NCBI GenBank assembly: GCA_014529385.2
Contig: CM043958.1
Span: forward strand, 88,679,025 to 88,739,024
DNA from: Adiantum capillus-veneris
Taxonomy: Eukaryota; Streptophyta; Polypodiopsida; Polypodiales; Pteridaceae
DNA length: 60,000 nt
Direction: 5' to 3'
Position numbers and translations under genes: made by a program. The notes under the pieces are model-generated. The model saw only the letters and a list, made by a program, of their open reading frames with translations, did no database searches and was not told the DNA's origin. Each line of letters starts with the position of its first letter. Positions within the stretch are counted from its first letter, which is position 1. Positions 11,425 to 22,792 of this stretch are shown piece after piece.

Positions 11425-12525
11425 TGGTATGCTAGCTAGCTAGCATACATAGAATTGTAATAAGAGTTTTGAGAATAGTAGTAGTATGCTACATAGCATA
11501 CTGAGTATGCTAGTTAGCATATTGAACATACTAACTATCATATTTGGTGTGACAACTAAGCATGCTTGAAGGTATACAGGGTATGCTAACTAGCATACAT
11601 GGAATTATCATTAGCATTATGATCAAGAAGTAGTATGCTACATAGCATATTGGGTATTCTAGTTAGAATATTGAACATGCTAACTAGCATATTTAGTGTG
11701 CCAACTAAGAATACATGCATATATGCAAGGTATGCTAACTATCATACTTGATATGCTAACTGGCATACTAGGTGTGCTAACTAACATATTGGTATGCTAA
11801 CTAGCATACAAGATATGCTAACTAACATATTGGTTATGCTAACTAGCATATATGGAATCATAATAAGCATCGTGAGAATAGTAGAACTATTCTACATAGC
11901 ATAGAGGGTATGCTAGTTAGCATATTGAAAATACTAACTACCATATATGGTGTGTGAACTATACAGGGCATGCTAACTAGCATGCTAACTAACATATTGG
12001 GTATGCTAACTAGCATACGTGGGATCATAATTAGCTTCCGGAGAATAGTAGAAGTATGCTACATAGCATATAGGGTATGCTAGTTAGCGTAGTGAACATA
12101 CCAACTACCATATTTGGTGTGCCAATTAAGCATGCTTGGAGGTATACAAGGAATGCTAACTAGCATTCTTGGTATGATAACTAGAATACATGGAATTATA
12201 ATAAACATTATGAGCAAAGTAGTAGTATGCTACATAGAATACAGGGTATGCTAGTTAGCATATTTAACATACTTACTGGCATATTTGGTGTGCCAACTAA
12301 GAATTCTTGGAGGAATACAGGGCATGCTAAACAAGCATACTGGGTATGCTAACTAGCATGCAAACTAGCATATTGGGTATGCTACCTAACGTACAAGGCA
12401 TACTATGTTTGCTAACTAGCATATTGGGTATGCTAACTAACATACTGAGCACAGTAGTAGTATGCTACATAGCATTCTGGGTATGCTAGTTAGCATTTTT
12501 GTTGTGCCAATTAAGAATGCTTGCA
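11425..12525. repeat. Palindromic satellite (TATGCTA-ACTAGCATA) array
   Basis: About 1.1 kb is filled with variants of the near-palindrome TATGCTAACTAGCATA and the related TATGCTACATAGCATA. Spacer words (ATTGAACATACTAAC, TTTGGTGTGCCAACTAAG, GGAATTATAATAAGCAT, GAGAATAGTAGTAG) recur in the same order. This forms a higher-order unit of roughly 150-250 bp in about five diverged copies starting near 11450, 11600, 11850, 12030 and 12190. It begins right after the RING-like gene and stops right before the 12.54-kb element. Confidence 0.9.
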
Positions 12526-12540
12526 GTCATTATGAGAAAT

Positions 12541-12839
12541 ATGGACTTTGCATAGGCCTTGTAAGGAATCCTAGTTTTTAGGGATTAAGGCTAATGTTGT
12601 GTAGGGTTAAGGGGACAAGGGCATTCAAGAAGCTAGTATCACGTAAGCTTTTCTAGCCTTTTTTTAAGACACATGTAGGATGTGGACCTAAGAGGTCACT
12701 TTATCTCTCTAGCTTTTTGAAATTGAAGGGAGTAAAGGGGTGTGGCTACATAAGTAAAAACGTGGGTCACTAAGAGACAAAATTTGACTTTTTTTTCAAA
12801 CAAGCTATTTTTACTTACTTTTTACTTAAAACTCCCCCT

Positions 12840-12895
<56 letters not shown>

Positions 12896-13568
12896 AAAAA
12901 TCATTTTTTGACCTCTTTTTAAACCTACAAGTATTGAAAGTCCACTTTTTCAAAAAAAATCCTCCCCCCCCCCCCTAAAAAAAAAAAAACCCTTTGTTCT
13001 CTCCTCCTCCTCCCTCTCCTCTCCATCCCTGCTGCCTTCTCTCCTCCTCCTCCCCTCTCTCCCCCTTGCCCCCTTCTCTCCTCCCATCTTCCTCCCCCCT
13101 CTCTCTTCTCATCCTTGCTTCCTCACGCAACAACTGCCATGGTGCTCACGGACATCACAAATTATATGCCTCCACCACCATGTATTCCACACAACAAAAC
13201 CATACATATTCGCTTGTCCACGGAGTTTGCATCAAAGGCCACATGTGAGGGTGAGCAGAGGTCATCTCAGGAACGTCATACAGTCAGTGAGACGAATGTT
13301 GATGGTTCTTCAATATCTTGGGAGGGTAGAAGTAGGCTTGTTAGGCTATTTCAATTGGTTGTGTATGGGTATAGATGCTTCTTTGCATTTGTGGATGCAT
13401 GAATGTCAAGCTCTTCAACTCAAAATAGAGGCATTACAAGAAAGTATTGCCTCTTTGAAGAGTGAGGTTGAAACTCTCCAACAACAATTTCAAAAAAAGG
13501 ATGTGCAGATTATGAAGCTTACCAATACCATCACATATTTGAAAGAAACACCCCTTGGTGCAAGATAA
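12541..13568 (+). pseudogene. Truncated relative of the 27-kb transposase gene (5' end only)
   Basis: The untranslated part matches the region starting at 26657. Both begin ATGGACT and continue with a shared GGCCTTGTAAG block. Later shared words are CGTGGGTCA, a GACTTTTTT tract, CCCC(C/T)CAACATATA and a poly-C/TC tract. The predicted start (ATG 13139, MVLTDITN...) parallels MPLDDVTN at 27264, and QERHTVSETNVD parallels NERHAQGEKNVD. The following coiled coil (HECQALQLKIEALQES..., to a stop at 13568) is in another frame, so a frameshift lies near 13400. The core and C-terminal exons are absent downstream. This is a 5' fragment of the same family, useful for defining the element's left end. Confidence 0.6.
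12845..12892. repeat. (TA)n microsatellite
   Basis: About 24 uninterrupted TA units. Confidence 0.95.
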
Positions 13569-15098
13569 CAATATACTTCTTACTTTCGGTTGTGTTCTTC
13601 TTATCATAGACTTTGAAGTCTAAGGTGTTTCCTCTACTTGTTTTGTAGTGCTTGACACAAAGGTTGCTTTTGTGCACAAATAGTGAAAGGTTGAAGGTTA
13701 GAGAGGTCAAGTGTCACAACTTTTCCTCTAAAACAATCTTCTTTGTTACATCTTGCAGGTAGGTGCTTCAAATCCATGCTTATTAGAGGTGGGTAATCTC
13801 ATCCTAATGTATATTTTATGATTGTTTATTCCCAATTAGATGGAAATACTTGCAAATTTAACAAGTGTCTTTATTATACAGCTTGCAAATATTGAACTCA
13901 TACATGTTTTTGTTTGAAGAACAGGTCTCTAACGTGTCATGATACAAGGTGAACTCTTACTATGTTAGTTGAGTGGCGGTGTTTGCAAGAATGGCTCAAG
14001 AAACTGACATAATATGAATCTTTTACGGTGGCACGAAGCTATCCTCAAGTAATGTGGCTCCCACTACACCAAAAATCATTATGCTAACATGGAGAGATCC
14101 CTAGTAGAACAATACAACAACTTTTTATCAGCAACACACCCTTTCCTAACATGAGGGCACCCCCACCAAAGATATTTTTATGTGATAGGTTACCCCATGA
14201 GCATACTATGTCATAGAATGGATGCAGGAACTATGACCGCACTACCCCTTGGAGGTTTGTCACTCATGTATGTTTATCAAAGTTAATGAGAAATAATTTG
14301 GACTTTTTTGTTTGTTGATGTGTAAGAGCACGCTAAGTATACCATATTTTAGATTGTTTGATAAGTTAAAAAAGATTTGTAGTCTTTTAAAGTGTAAATT
14401 TGTTTTTGTTTCAGAAGATTGTACATGACAAGACATGATAAAGTACAAGAGACCTTTACGGAATAAACCTCGATGAGATTCCTACCATGCAACTTGTGAT
14501 AACATATCTCTCTTTGAACCCTTTGATTTCTATCATTGTGGGAAGTCCAAGGGGGGCCTATTTTCAAAAAATTTGCAATAACTTTCTTTGAACAAAATTT
14601 TGGTTGTTTTAAAGTTTGTACACAGTCTAGGAGTTCATTTTGATTGTTTTCCTTAAGTTTTAAATTTTGACCGAGGGCACTCCTTGGAAGCCACTTTTGA
14701 AGGTGTTAGGGCGAGATTTTGGGAAAGTTTTGTATGTAGGAAATACAATCCTTAACACAATGAAAAACATTGGTTCTTTGAGTATTTTCAGATTCCATGG
14801 TTTTAATGTGCCTTGGAGCCCGTAGATTAAGGAAAAAGTAAAAAAATGTTTCTTTACATCTGTTTTTTAGAAATTGCCAACTTGCGCATTGATTTTTGGA
14901 GAATCCAAGCAAAATATGACTTTTTTACATCACACGATGGTCGAAGAGCGCGACAAGATAAACAAATTCATGTCAGACAAGCCCATACAGATTTGGAGCC
15001 GTTCGGAGCCGATTGGAAGCTAGAAGCTATTGAAAACTGCCTAAAAGTTCAACATTTAAAAAAATAATTAAAAAATAAATAAAAAATTAACCTTGTAT
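13569..15098. other. No recognisable gene
   Basis: AT-rich sequence with only short open frames and no domain. A possible splice acceptor (TCTTGCAG) occurs near 13759, but no exon can be linked to it. Confidence 0.5.
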
Positions 15099-15400
15099 CA
15101 TGCTCAAGCACCTAGATTTTGAATTTTTTTGCCATGTAAAGGCCCCGGGGACCTCAACAAGAGTGGCCACAAGGGCGCACCAAATGCCCAAACAAGGACC
15201 CCTATTTCTCATGCATGCTCATGAGATAAGGATGTGGTGTTTGATGTACAGAGAGCAAGAGGTCCCCCCCCTCCCCGCCCCATTTTGCTATGTGTTCAAA
15301 GGCCTCACAAATCCCCCTAGAAATCAACGAAACAGGGAACCAATTTTTACTTCCTTGTGTCCACCCCCTGTTCTTGGGAATGTCTTGGTAAAGGCATGGC
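15099..15400 (+). repeat. Dispersed repeat, copy A (partner at 38098-38545)
   Basis: Shared blocks in the same order with 38098-38545 include CCTCAACAAGAG, GCCACAAGG, CAAACA(A)GGACCCC, ATGCTCATGAGATA/ATGGCCATGAGATA, GTGTTTGATGTAC, TGTGTTCAAAGGC and a final block CCAATTTTTACTTCCTTGTG. Copy A lacks the second arm of the foldback that copy B carries. Confidence 0.7.
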
Positions 15401-15898
15401 CAAATGTAAGGTTTCTAGTTTCTGAAACCTTAAAGATTGTATAAAGCTTAATTCAACCGATATGATTATTGAAAAAGCAATGTAGAATTGTCCGACCGTG
15501 GCAAATATTGGTATTTTTGAAATCTTAAGCACAGCAAACCCTGGGCTAGAAATTTTCAGAATCAGATTCCGATAAAATCTGGAAAAGTTACGGGCCCTGA
15601 AAGGTTACACTAGGAATTCAATTAGTTAAGTAAAATTGGATGGTTTCAGTAATTATTATTAACAAAGACTTTCTTATCCTAAGGTTCTAGAAATTACTGA
15701 TATTTCCAATTTTCATCATTACAAATCAGTGAAAATAGTAAAAATCGGTTCTGGAAGTTGAGGGGGGTTGTGTGGGGTGATGATGAACTTTCCCAGACTA
15801 GATTTAGCAGCAGGGGGTGTTTTTTGACTTGATGGGGACTGCTTGAACTGCAAGCAACTGCCTTTTACAGCCTGTGAGAGCTTGTGAGTGCTAAAAAA

Positions 15899-15909
15899 CT
15901 ATAAATAGG
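15899..15909 (+). promoter_or_regulatory. TATA box of the outer retroelement
   Basis: CTATAAATAGG is a strong plant TATA consensus, followed about 50 bp later by a CT-rich stretch. It precedes the leader repeats and gag-like ATG at 17818, as expected for an LTR promoter. Confidence 0.55.
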
Positions 15910-16389
15910 ATCCCTTGCTTCACAAATTGGACAGACTCGGAGCCTTGACACTCTCTCTCTCATATAGAGAGAACGCTATACAGAAATCACTAGAGATTAA
16001 GCTCTAGTCGATTAACCTAAACGATAATTAGCCTAATCCTTCTTAATTAGCAATGCTAGATTAATCTATTTTGTTAATAAATCAAAGATTAAACCTATGT
16101 ATACTCATAAACCCTCTTTTAATTAATTATTCTTAGCTAATTTTTGTAATTAAGCTTGGTAATGTTAAGCTAAAATATCCTATCATATTAGGACTGAAAT
16201 TAGTCAAATTAACCATGAATTAATGGGAAATATATTAATTAAGCTTCGATTAAGTTGAGGTAATTATCAAAGCTGCATTACACAGTCATTAAACTAGGAA
16301 AATTATCCTATAATTTTTTGAGTAATTTTACTAATTAATTACGCAGAATTACACTGTTTTTTAGAGAAAATTAAAGGGAAAAATAATCA

Positions 16390-17260
16390 AATTGATTCAA
16401 AATGCTTTGAGCTATTTATTAGTGGTTAATTACATGTTAGGAAACCCGTGATACTTACAAGAAGCTTAGATAATTAATTTACCTAATTATTTTTATCAGA
16501 AATACTCTATTTTTAAGACAAATTAAATAGGGGAAATTAGTAAATTGATTGCAAATGCTTTGAGTTACTTATCAGTGGGTTAATTATGTGTTAGGAAACC
16601 CATGATAATTAGGATAAGCTCAGATAATTAATTTACCTAATTACTTCGGTAGAAATACTCTATTTTTAAGACAAATTAAATAGAGAAAATTAGAAAACTG
16701 ATTTCAAATGCTTTGACTTATTTATTAGTGGGTTATGTGTTAGGGAGCCCGTGATAATTAGGAGAAGCTCAGATAATTAATTTACCTAATTACTTTAGCA
16801 GAAATACTTTATTTTTATGACAAATTAAATAAAGAAAATTAATAAATTGATTTTAAATGCTTTGAGTTATTTATTAGTGGTTAATTATGTGTTAGAAAAC
16901 CCGTGATAGCTAGGAGAAGCTCAGATAATTAATTTACCTAATTACTTTAGCAAAAATACTCTATTTTTAGGATAAATTAAATAGAAAAAATTAGCAAATG
17001 GATTCAAATTGAATTGATTTATCTATCAGAGGTTAATTACACGTCAAAAAACCTATGATAATTAGATCAAGCTCAGATAATTAATTTATCTAATTACTTT
17101 AGTAAAAATACTCTGTTTTTAGGACAAATTAAATAGGGTAAATTAGCAAATGGATTCAAATTAAATTGAATTATTTATTAGAGGTTAATTACATGTTAGG
17201 GAACCCGTGAAAATTAGGAGAAGATCAAATAATTAATTTATCCATGATAAATACCCCAAT
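16390..17260 (+). repeat. AT-rich ~150-bp tandem repeats (about six copies)
   Basis: Units share AGATAATTAATTTACC, AAATACTCTATTTTTA, GACAAATTAAATAG, ATGCTTTGA(G/C)TTA and TTAGGAAACCCGTGATAA. Starts of the AGATAATTAATTTA word lie near 16470, 16622, 16771, 16922, 17072 and 17226. They lie in the untranslated leader of the outer element. Confidence 0.85.
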
Positions 17261-17817
17261 CTCAGATAAATAGTTTAGGTCTTTATCTTCAATAAAAGTA
17301 ACCGATTTTGCGTATAAAATAGACAAGAGAAATTAGTAAAGGAATTTATCTAATTACCAAATAAATACCTGAGGTCTAAAATCACTATTGAAGGGTGGAA
17401 AAATTACCTCATCATAAATGGATGGTATAATAAATTACTATCAATAAAATTTTACCTAATTTAGACTATAAGTATAGGAGAAAAAGGTTATAAATCAAAT
17501 TTATGAAAATTCCTAAAGATAGAACATATTCAATTATGATTTAGGGTGATTAATCCATTAACCGATAGAAATTTATAATTTACTAAGGCTAAAATGGAAT
17601 ATAGATTAACGAGAAACCTAGTTAAAGGGCTTCCCAAATTAAATGGTAATTATGGGAAATTACTTATAACATAAATAAGTTACAGGAGGATTATCTCATC
17701 AAATTGACTATTAAAGATACCTACTTATTCCAAAAATCCTTATTTTGGGTAAAAAAGGAAAAAGAAGATTATTCAATTAAACTTCTAATGGATTAACTCT
17801 TTTATAAGGCGGCCGAC

Positions 17818-17910
17818 ATGGCTCCAAAGAGAACCAGGGAAAATCCTATTACTGAGGAAGAGGATGTTAGCAACAAGCGAAACAAAGCCACTAATGACCA
17901 TGAGGCTGGG
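17818..17910 (+). pseudogene. Gag-like frame of the outer element, 5' fragment
   Basis: ATG at 17818 (context GCCGACATGGC) opens MAPKRTRENPITEEED..., a charged N-terminus typical of retroelement gag starts. The frame is cut at 17910 by the LTR of the inserted element. Counting one copy of the 5-bp target duplication, it stays in phase with 36940-37053. No domain is visible, so gag is inferred from position. Confidence 0.5.
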
Positions 17911-18934
17911 TGTTTGGAGGTGATAACAACAAACAAGTGCCCACCTAGCCAAGGCGCCCGTTGGGTCAGCCAGCCAAAGTTTTGATATGGTCACATTATT
18001 TTTCCGATGTTTAATACATCAAACCCTATAAAAGCGTAATGACAATCGTCTATGTCAAGTCTCAGTCAAAGATGTAATTTTTCCAATGATGTATGTAAAG
18101 GTCCATGAGAAGTTTACCGCCGGCCACTTTAGAAAGCCCTAGGTATATAATACACTAAGGTTAGTGAGAAAGGGGGATCATTTTTTGAAGATAAGTGACT
18201 ATTGCGTTACGCACAGAGAGCTACCTCTTTGCTTCAACTTGCATTCATCGCTTCTGTGGCTACGATAATCCAAATTCAGTTTTGTTTCTTGCATTGTGTT
18301 CCTCTTACTCTGCTCTTTCATTCAAGTGTAAGCATTCAAAATTCAGTGAAGGTTTCAGACGCATCCGTTTAGGCCTTAAATCGTTGTTTTGAGTGTTGAT
18401 ATGTGTATTTTATGTTGTTTTGACCCTAGGAGAGACTTTAGGGACCTAAAAACGACCCTTTAAGATCATCCGTTTTGAGTGTTGATATGCGTATTTTATG
18501 TTGTTTTGACCCTAGGAGAGACTTTAGGGACCTAAAAACGACCCTTTAAGATCATCCGTTTACTATTTTTGCGTATTGTGGGATGAACGATCGCGATCTT
18601 TGTACCTTTGCAGAATGTTGTGACAGTGATAGGATATGTTCCTGATAGTCCCCTGTAGCTTCCCTTCAAGTTTCGTGCGATTCCGATATGATTTGCATGG
18701 TAAACGGGCGTGATGACTGTAGAGCTGTGTAGAAGGACATAGGTAGATTACTTGGCTTTGGTGCGTTTGATTTGCTTGTAGAGTTAGTAGTTGCATCTCT
18801 TCGAGTTCACTTTATTAGGATTGACACCCTAGTGAGTTTCCATGCTTCATCTGAGTCGCTTCCCCTGTATCGATAATTTTATGTTGATGCTTGAGAGCTA
18901 TGCTATGGACGTCCGTCGCGGCGACCCGCAAACA
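17911..18934 (+). repeat. 5' LTR (1024 bp)
   Basis: Nearly identical to 35997-36934 but 86 bp longer because an 86-bp block is tandemly duplicated (from about 18387 and about 18473, between GAGTGTTGATATG and GATCATCCGTTT). It carries one copy of the ACGATCGCGATC palindrome at 18587. Confidence 0.92.
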
Positions 18935-18935
18935 T

Positions 18936-18953
18936 TGGCGCCGTTTCCGGGGA
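18936..18953 (+). other. Primer binding site (tRNA-Asp type)
   Basis: TGGCGCCGTTTCCGGGGA follows the 5' LTR end by one base and matches the complement of plant tRNA-Asp's 3' end with one mismatch. Confidence 0.85.
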
Positions 18954-19079
18954 ATGAATCTTAGGTGATGACTGACCGAGTGCGTATTCATAGTTTTCTT
19001 ATTGTTCCAAAAGATAATTTCCATTCCATTTACATTTCAGTGAAGCATCTAGATAGGGGTTTAGTGCTTAGTGGAGTCT

Positions 19080-21060
19080 AGAGTCGGTGGACTGGCTAGA
19101 TCTACTCTTGAGAGATATAGAGAGTTGGAAGTGAGGTTGCTTTAAGCATTTTTTCTATTCAAATTTCTTTGTATTGATTGAGTACTGATCCATCATCCAT
19201 TTTTTATCTTGTTTGTTTTGTTTGATTCATTTTCTTATGTTCTTTCATTTTTTTACTTAGGAGTAGGATAAGTAAATCACATTCCAGTCAGATTTGGGGC
19301 TAAAGTCAGAGCCAAAAAAACAAAAAAACCATAACTTTGGCAAAAGTGCCATAAGACTCTGAAATTAGAAAATCTGACCAAACAGAGCTGAAATTGATTC
19401 AAATCACAAAGTGGTAGCACCAAACACTGGGAAATACTTGTCATAGAGAGCCTGTAAAATTTCATCAGATTTGGCTCTGGTACTACGATCGTGATCGGTG
19501 TACCTCAGTGTCAGAATTGTACAAGATTTGACATGTGCCTTCATGATAAGATTCTAAACAAGTTTGTCTAAAGCAACCACACCCAAAAACATCAAAAATC
19601 AAGGAAATCAGGCCACTTGGGTAAAACTAGCCTAACAGACCCAGAAACTGCAAAATCTTGACTTTTGGTGATCCAAATGCAAAAAGACTTGGGGGATAGC
19701 CTTAAAACATCAGTGTCTACAAGCATGCCAAATTTGGTCTCATTTGGGCTCAGAACTACGATTGCGATCGATGTACCTAAGTGCCAGATTTTGACCAGAT
19801 TTCATATGTGGGATCCTTAGGTGTATACAAACATAAAATTCTAAAGGACCTAGAGCCAGAAACCTCTAAAAACTGTTCAAAACCATTAAATACAGATCCA
19901 AATCAAAAACTGCTAAATTGGCATAGAAATTGACTTTCAGTAGACCAAAACACATCAAAACTGGGACGAAACCATATAGAGGGATAGCCTGTACACAGGA
20001 CAACCCCAAATAGCTTTCAAATCCCAAAACAAACACCAAAATCAAGTCAAACTGACAGATTCAGGAAAATAGACACTTCATACCAAGAAACTACAAATTC
20101 TTGACTTTTTTGAGTCCAAATACAAAAGTGTCTGGCAGGTAGTCTTATATTAGCCTAGTGAACAAGCTGGTGAAGTTTCATCCAATTTGGGCGCCAAACT
20201 ACGATCACGATCAATGTACCTCAGTGCCAGATTTTGACCAGACTTTACCCACACATACACCTAGGTTATAAAAGATACCAGGAGTTTTCAAAATTCAAAA
20301 AAAATCACCAAAATAGCCAAAAATAGCAGACAGTCAGGAAACCACTGCAGCAGACCAAGATCTGGTGAAAACGTGACTTTTTCTTGTCCAAATTCAAAAA
20401 GATTTGGGGAGTAGACTATACACATCATTGTCTTCCATATCTACAAGTTTCATCCAATTTGGACTCCAAAGTACGATCGCGATCGGTGTACCATAGTGAC
20501 ATTTTGAGTTGAGACTTGGTGAGTAGGTAGCTGATAACTAGACAAACAACTTTCTCAAAAGAACCAGGGTCAAAAAACCAAAAGACAGTTGTCAAATAGG
20601 GCAAACACTGATCATTGATCCTTCAAACCAAAATTTTGAGAAAATTCAAGTTTTTGTGATCCAAATGCAAAGTGGGTTTGGGAATAGACTAATCATACCC
20701 ATGTCTATCAACTCCTAAAATTTCATGCAAAAAGGAGCTGGAACTACGATCGCGATCGGTGTACCCCAGTGACATTTTGGATTGAAAATTTATGAGTAGG
20801 TAGCTGACATCTAGTGCAACATATTTTCCAAAAGGAGCAAGGTCAAAAAAGCAAAAGAAAGTGGTCAAAAGTCCCAGTTACACAATCAGGCCAATAACCA
20901 CAAAACCACCTGGGATTTGGGTTTTCATTGGTCAAAACATCTCCAAATTCAAAAATACAAAGACACTTGGTATCAAGACATCAAGGGCTAGCTACTGTGC
21001 AAAAATATTCCAAATCTATGACATGGGGTCAACGATCGCGATCGGTGTACCTCTACATAG
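19080..21060 (+). repeat. Diverged ~272-bp tandem repeats with a conserved CGATCGCGATCG core
   Basis: The leader between PBS and gag contains six copies of ACGATCGCGATCGGTGTACC or close variants at 19485, 19758, 20201, 20473, 20746 and 21032. Spacings are about 273, 443, 272, 273 and 286 bp. Flanking words (AAATTTCATC, TTTGGGCTC, CCAAATGCAAA, CAGTGCCAGATTTTGACC) also recur. The 20-bp core is much better conserved than the rest, which suggests a selected site. The LTRs carry one related copy each (18587 and 36587). Confidence 0.85.
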
Positions 21061-21456
21061 TGGGGGTATCTGACTTCATAAGTTTGTAGACCTACTTCAG
21101 TACATCCCAAATCTCAAGTTCGAGCTAAAAATACCCTCTGGAAGCCAAGATACAAGCCAAAGATCCTGTGTTCTGGTCTTGAGACTGTTTTGAGTGTTGT
21201 TTCAGGAGCAATTCACCAAAAGTGCTCTAACTCATGATAGACAACTCCAAATTGAGTCAGGTATAGCTAGGAAGAAATCTTTCTAGGTTTCCTAAATCCA
21301 AACTTTTAGGGTACCCCAAGACCAGTTTCCAGAGACCAAAAAGTCATAAATTCCTGACTTTTGAGAGACCTGACCAAGGGCAAAGAGAGATAAGTTTCAC
21401 TAAGCCAAAGTGAGCTTGTCAAGGACTATCCTGAGAGATTTGAGTGATCCTTAATC

Positions 21457-22644
21457 ATGATAAATCATTCACCACCAGGGTTCTCTACTCCACTCGGAGA
21501 CATTAAAAATGCAAGAAACACTGCAATGTCTTCAACAAGGGGATTGGGAGAATACCTAGAGGAGAGGCATCCTCTAATCGACAAACCAAACGTGAGATTC
21601 ATCAAAGCCAATGAATCCAAGAGAGTGCTTACAGATTAAACTCGTGAGGGATTATATAGATTCACAAACGGGGATCCATACATCTTCTACAGGTTTGTAG
21701 AGCCCAATGCCAGGGAGTTGACCACCCATAAGAACCTCTATGCATTCACGTATACAGATACCAATGGAGTGCAAGTTTTAATGGTAGATAAGTATGGAAG
21801 AGAGTACAAACTTGTCGATCCAATTGACTTAGAGAGATACATATACAAGGGTACTCCTATTCCTACTTACTTTCAGCCAAAAACAATGCCAGAGCGCATA
21901 TCAAAGAGGATTCCACCAGGATTTTCTCCAAGACGAGAAGAAGGAACGAGGTATGTCTTTGTGAGAGACCCCAACACGCTAAGATACATGGTTGAACCAA
22001 AACCAATGAGACCATATCACTTGGCCATATGTGTCAAGAAGAAGTATGATGGATTAAGGCATCCTTGTTCAAAAAAGTGTTAAGAGTTGAACAAGTATTT
22101 TATTTTCATACACAGTATGAGGGATTTGGCTTAACCTTGGAAGGGATAGCATTGAATTGGTTCCAATCGTTGGACAAAAATGCCTTCTCAAACGTTGAAA
22201 CAACTGTTGCGAGAATTTGTTGTGGAGTTCTCTAAAAGGGGAATCAAGCATAACATAGTGTCCCAAATCTATGAATTCAAGCAAAAAGAAGATGAGAGAG
22301 TGAAGGAAGCATCGCTACGCTTCAAACAATATATAGAGAGATGTCTGGAGCATGAGTTACCACATGATGAAAGATTATCAATTCTCTTCATAGAGGGTTT
22401 GAAAAATGAAACTTTTAAGAAAGATTTGCACTTAAAAGGATGTACTTTCTTTGAACAAGTCACGAGAGAAGCGTTATACCTAGTTGACAATTGTAAATCC
22501 TATGGCAAGGAAATTGGTGATACAAAGATCACTATGGACAATGCTCCTTTAGCATCTAGTGAAACCAACACAAGGCAAGTGGTTATGTCTCAATTAATGA
22601 CCAACCTAGACCTAGATGAGCTAGCAGCGCAAGTAGCACAATGA
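21457..22644 (+). pseudogene. Gag of the gag-pro element, N-terminal and capsid-like parts (broken)
   Basis: The frame from 21457 (MINHSPPGFSTPLGD...) has a TAA at 21637 and then continues (YRFTNGDPYIFYRF...YKLVDPIDLERY) to a stop at 22081-22083. The neighbouring frame then gives EGFGLTLEGIALNWFQSLD, and after a further shift LKQLLREFVVEFSKRG...RVKEASLRFKQYIERC, to a TGA at 22642. The last two pieces match the plant retrotransposon gag (capsid) pattern: a W-F-x-L segment followed by a helical region ending in a K-Q-x4-RC type motif. Gag proteins assemble the particle around element RNA. At least one nonsense codon and two frameshifts are present. Confidence 0.7.
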
Positions 22645-22792
22645 ATTAAATGGTGTGCCATTGAGCAAAAATGGACCAATCATGAGATGAGTGAGTGCTA
22701 CTATAATCAAACCTGCACGAGGGAAACACTATTTGGACATCCAATAGAAAAACAAATGCCATTACCAAATCATCCATTATTTCAAAATAGGG

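Noticed and set aside
11425-12525. CRISPR-like array
   Set aside because: Repeats are diverged palindromes without unique spacers of constant length, in a eukaryotic nuclear context.
19485-21051. Regular spacing of the 20-bp core as a CRISPR array
   Set aside because: Spacing is ~272 bp and the intervening sequence is itself repetitive; it lies in a retroelement leader.
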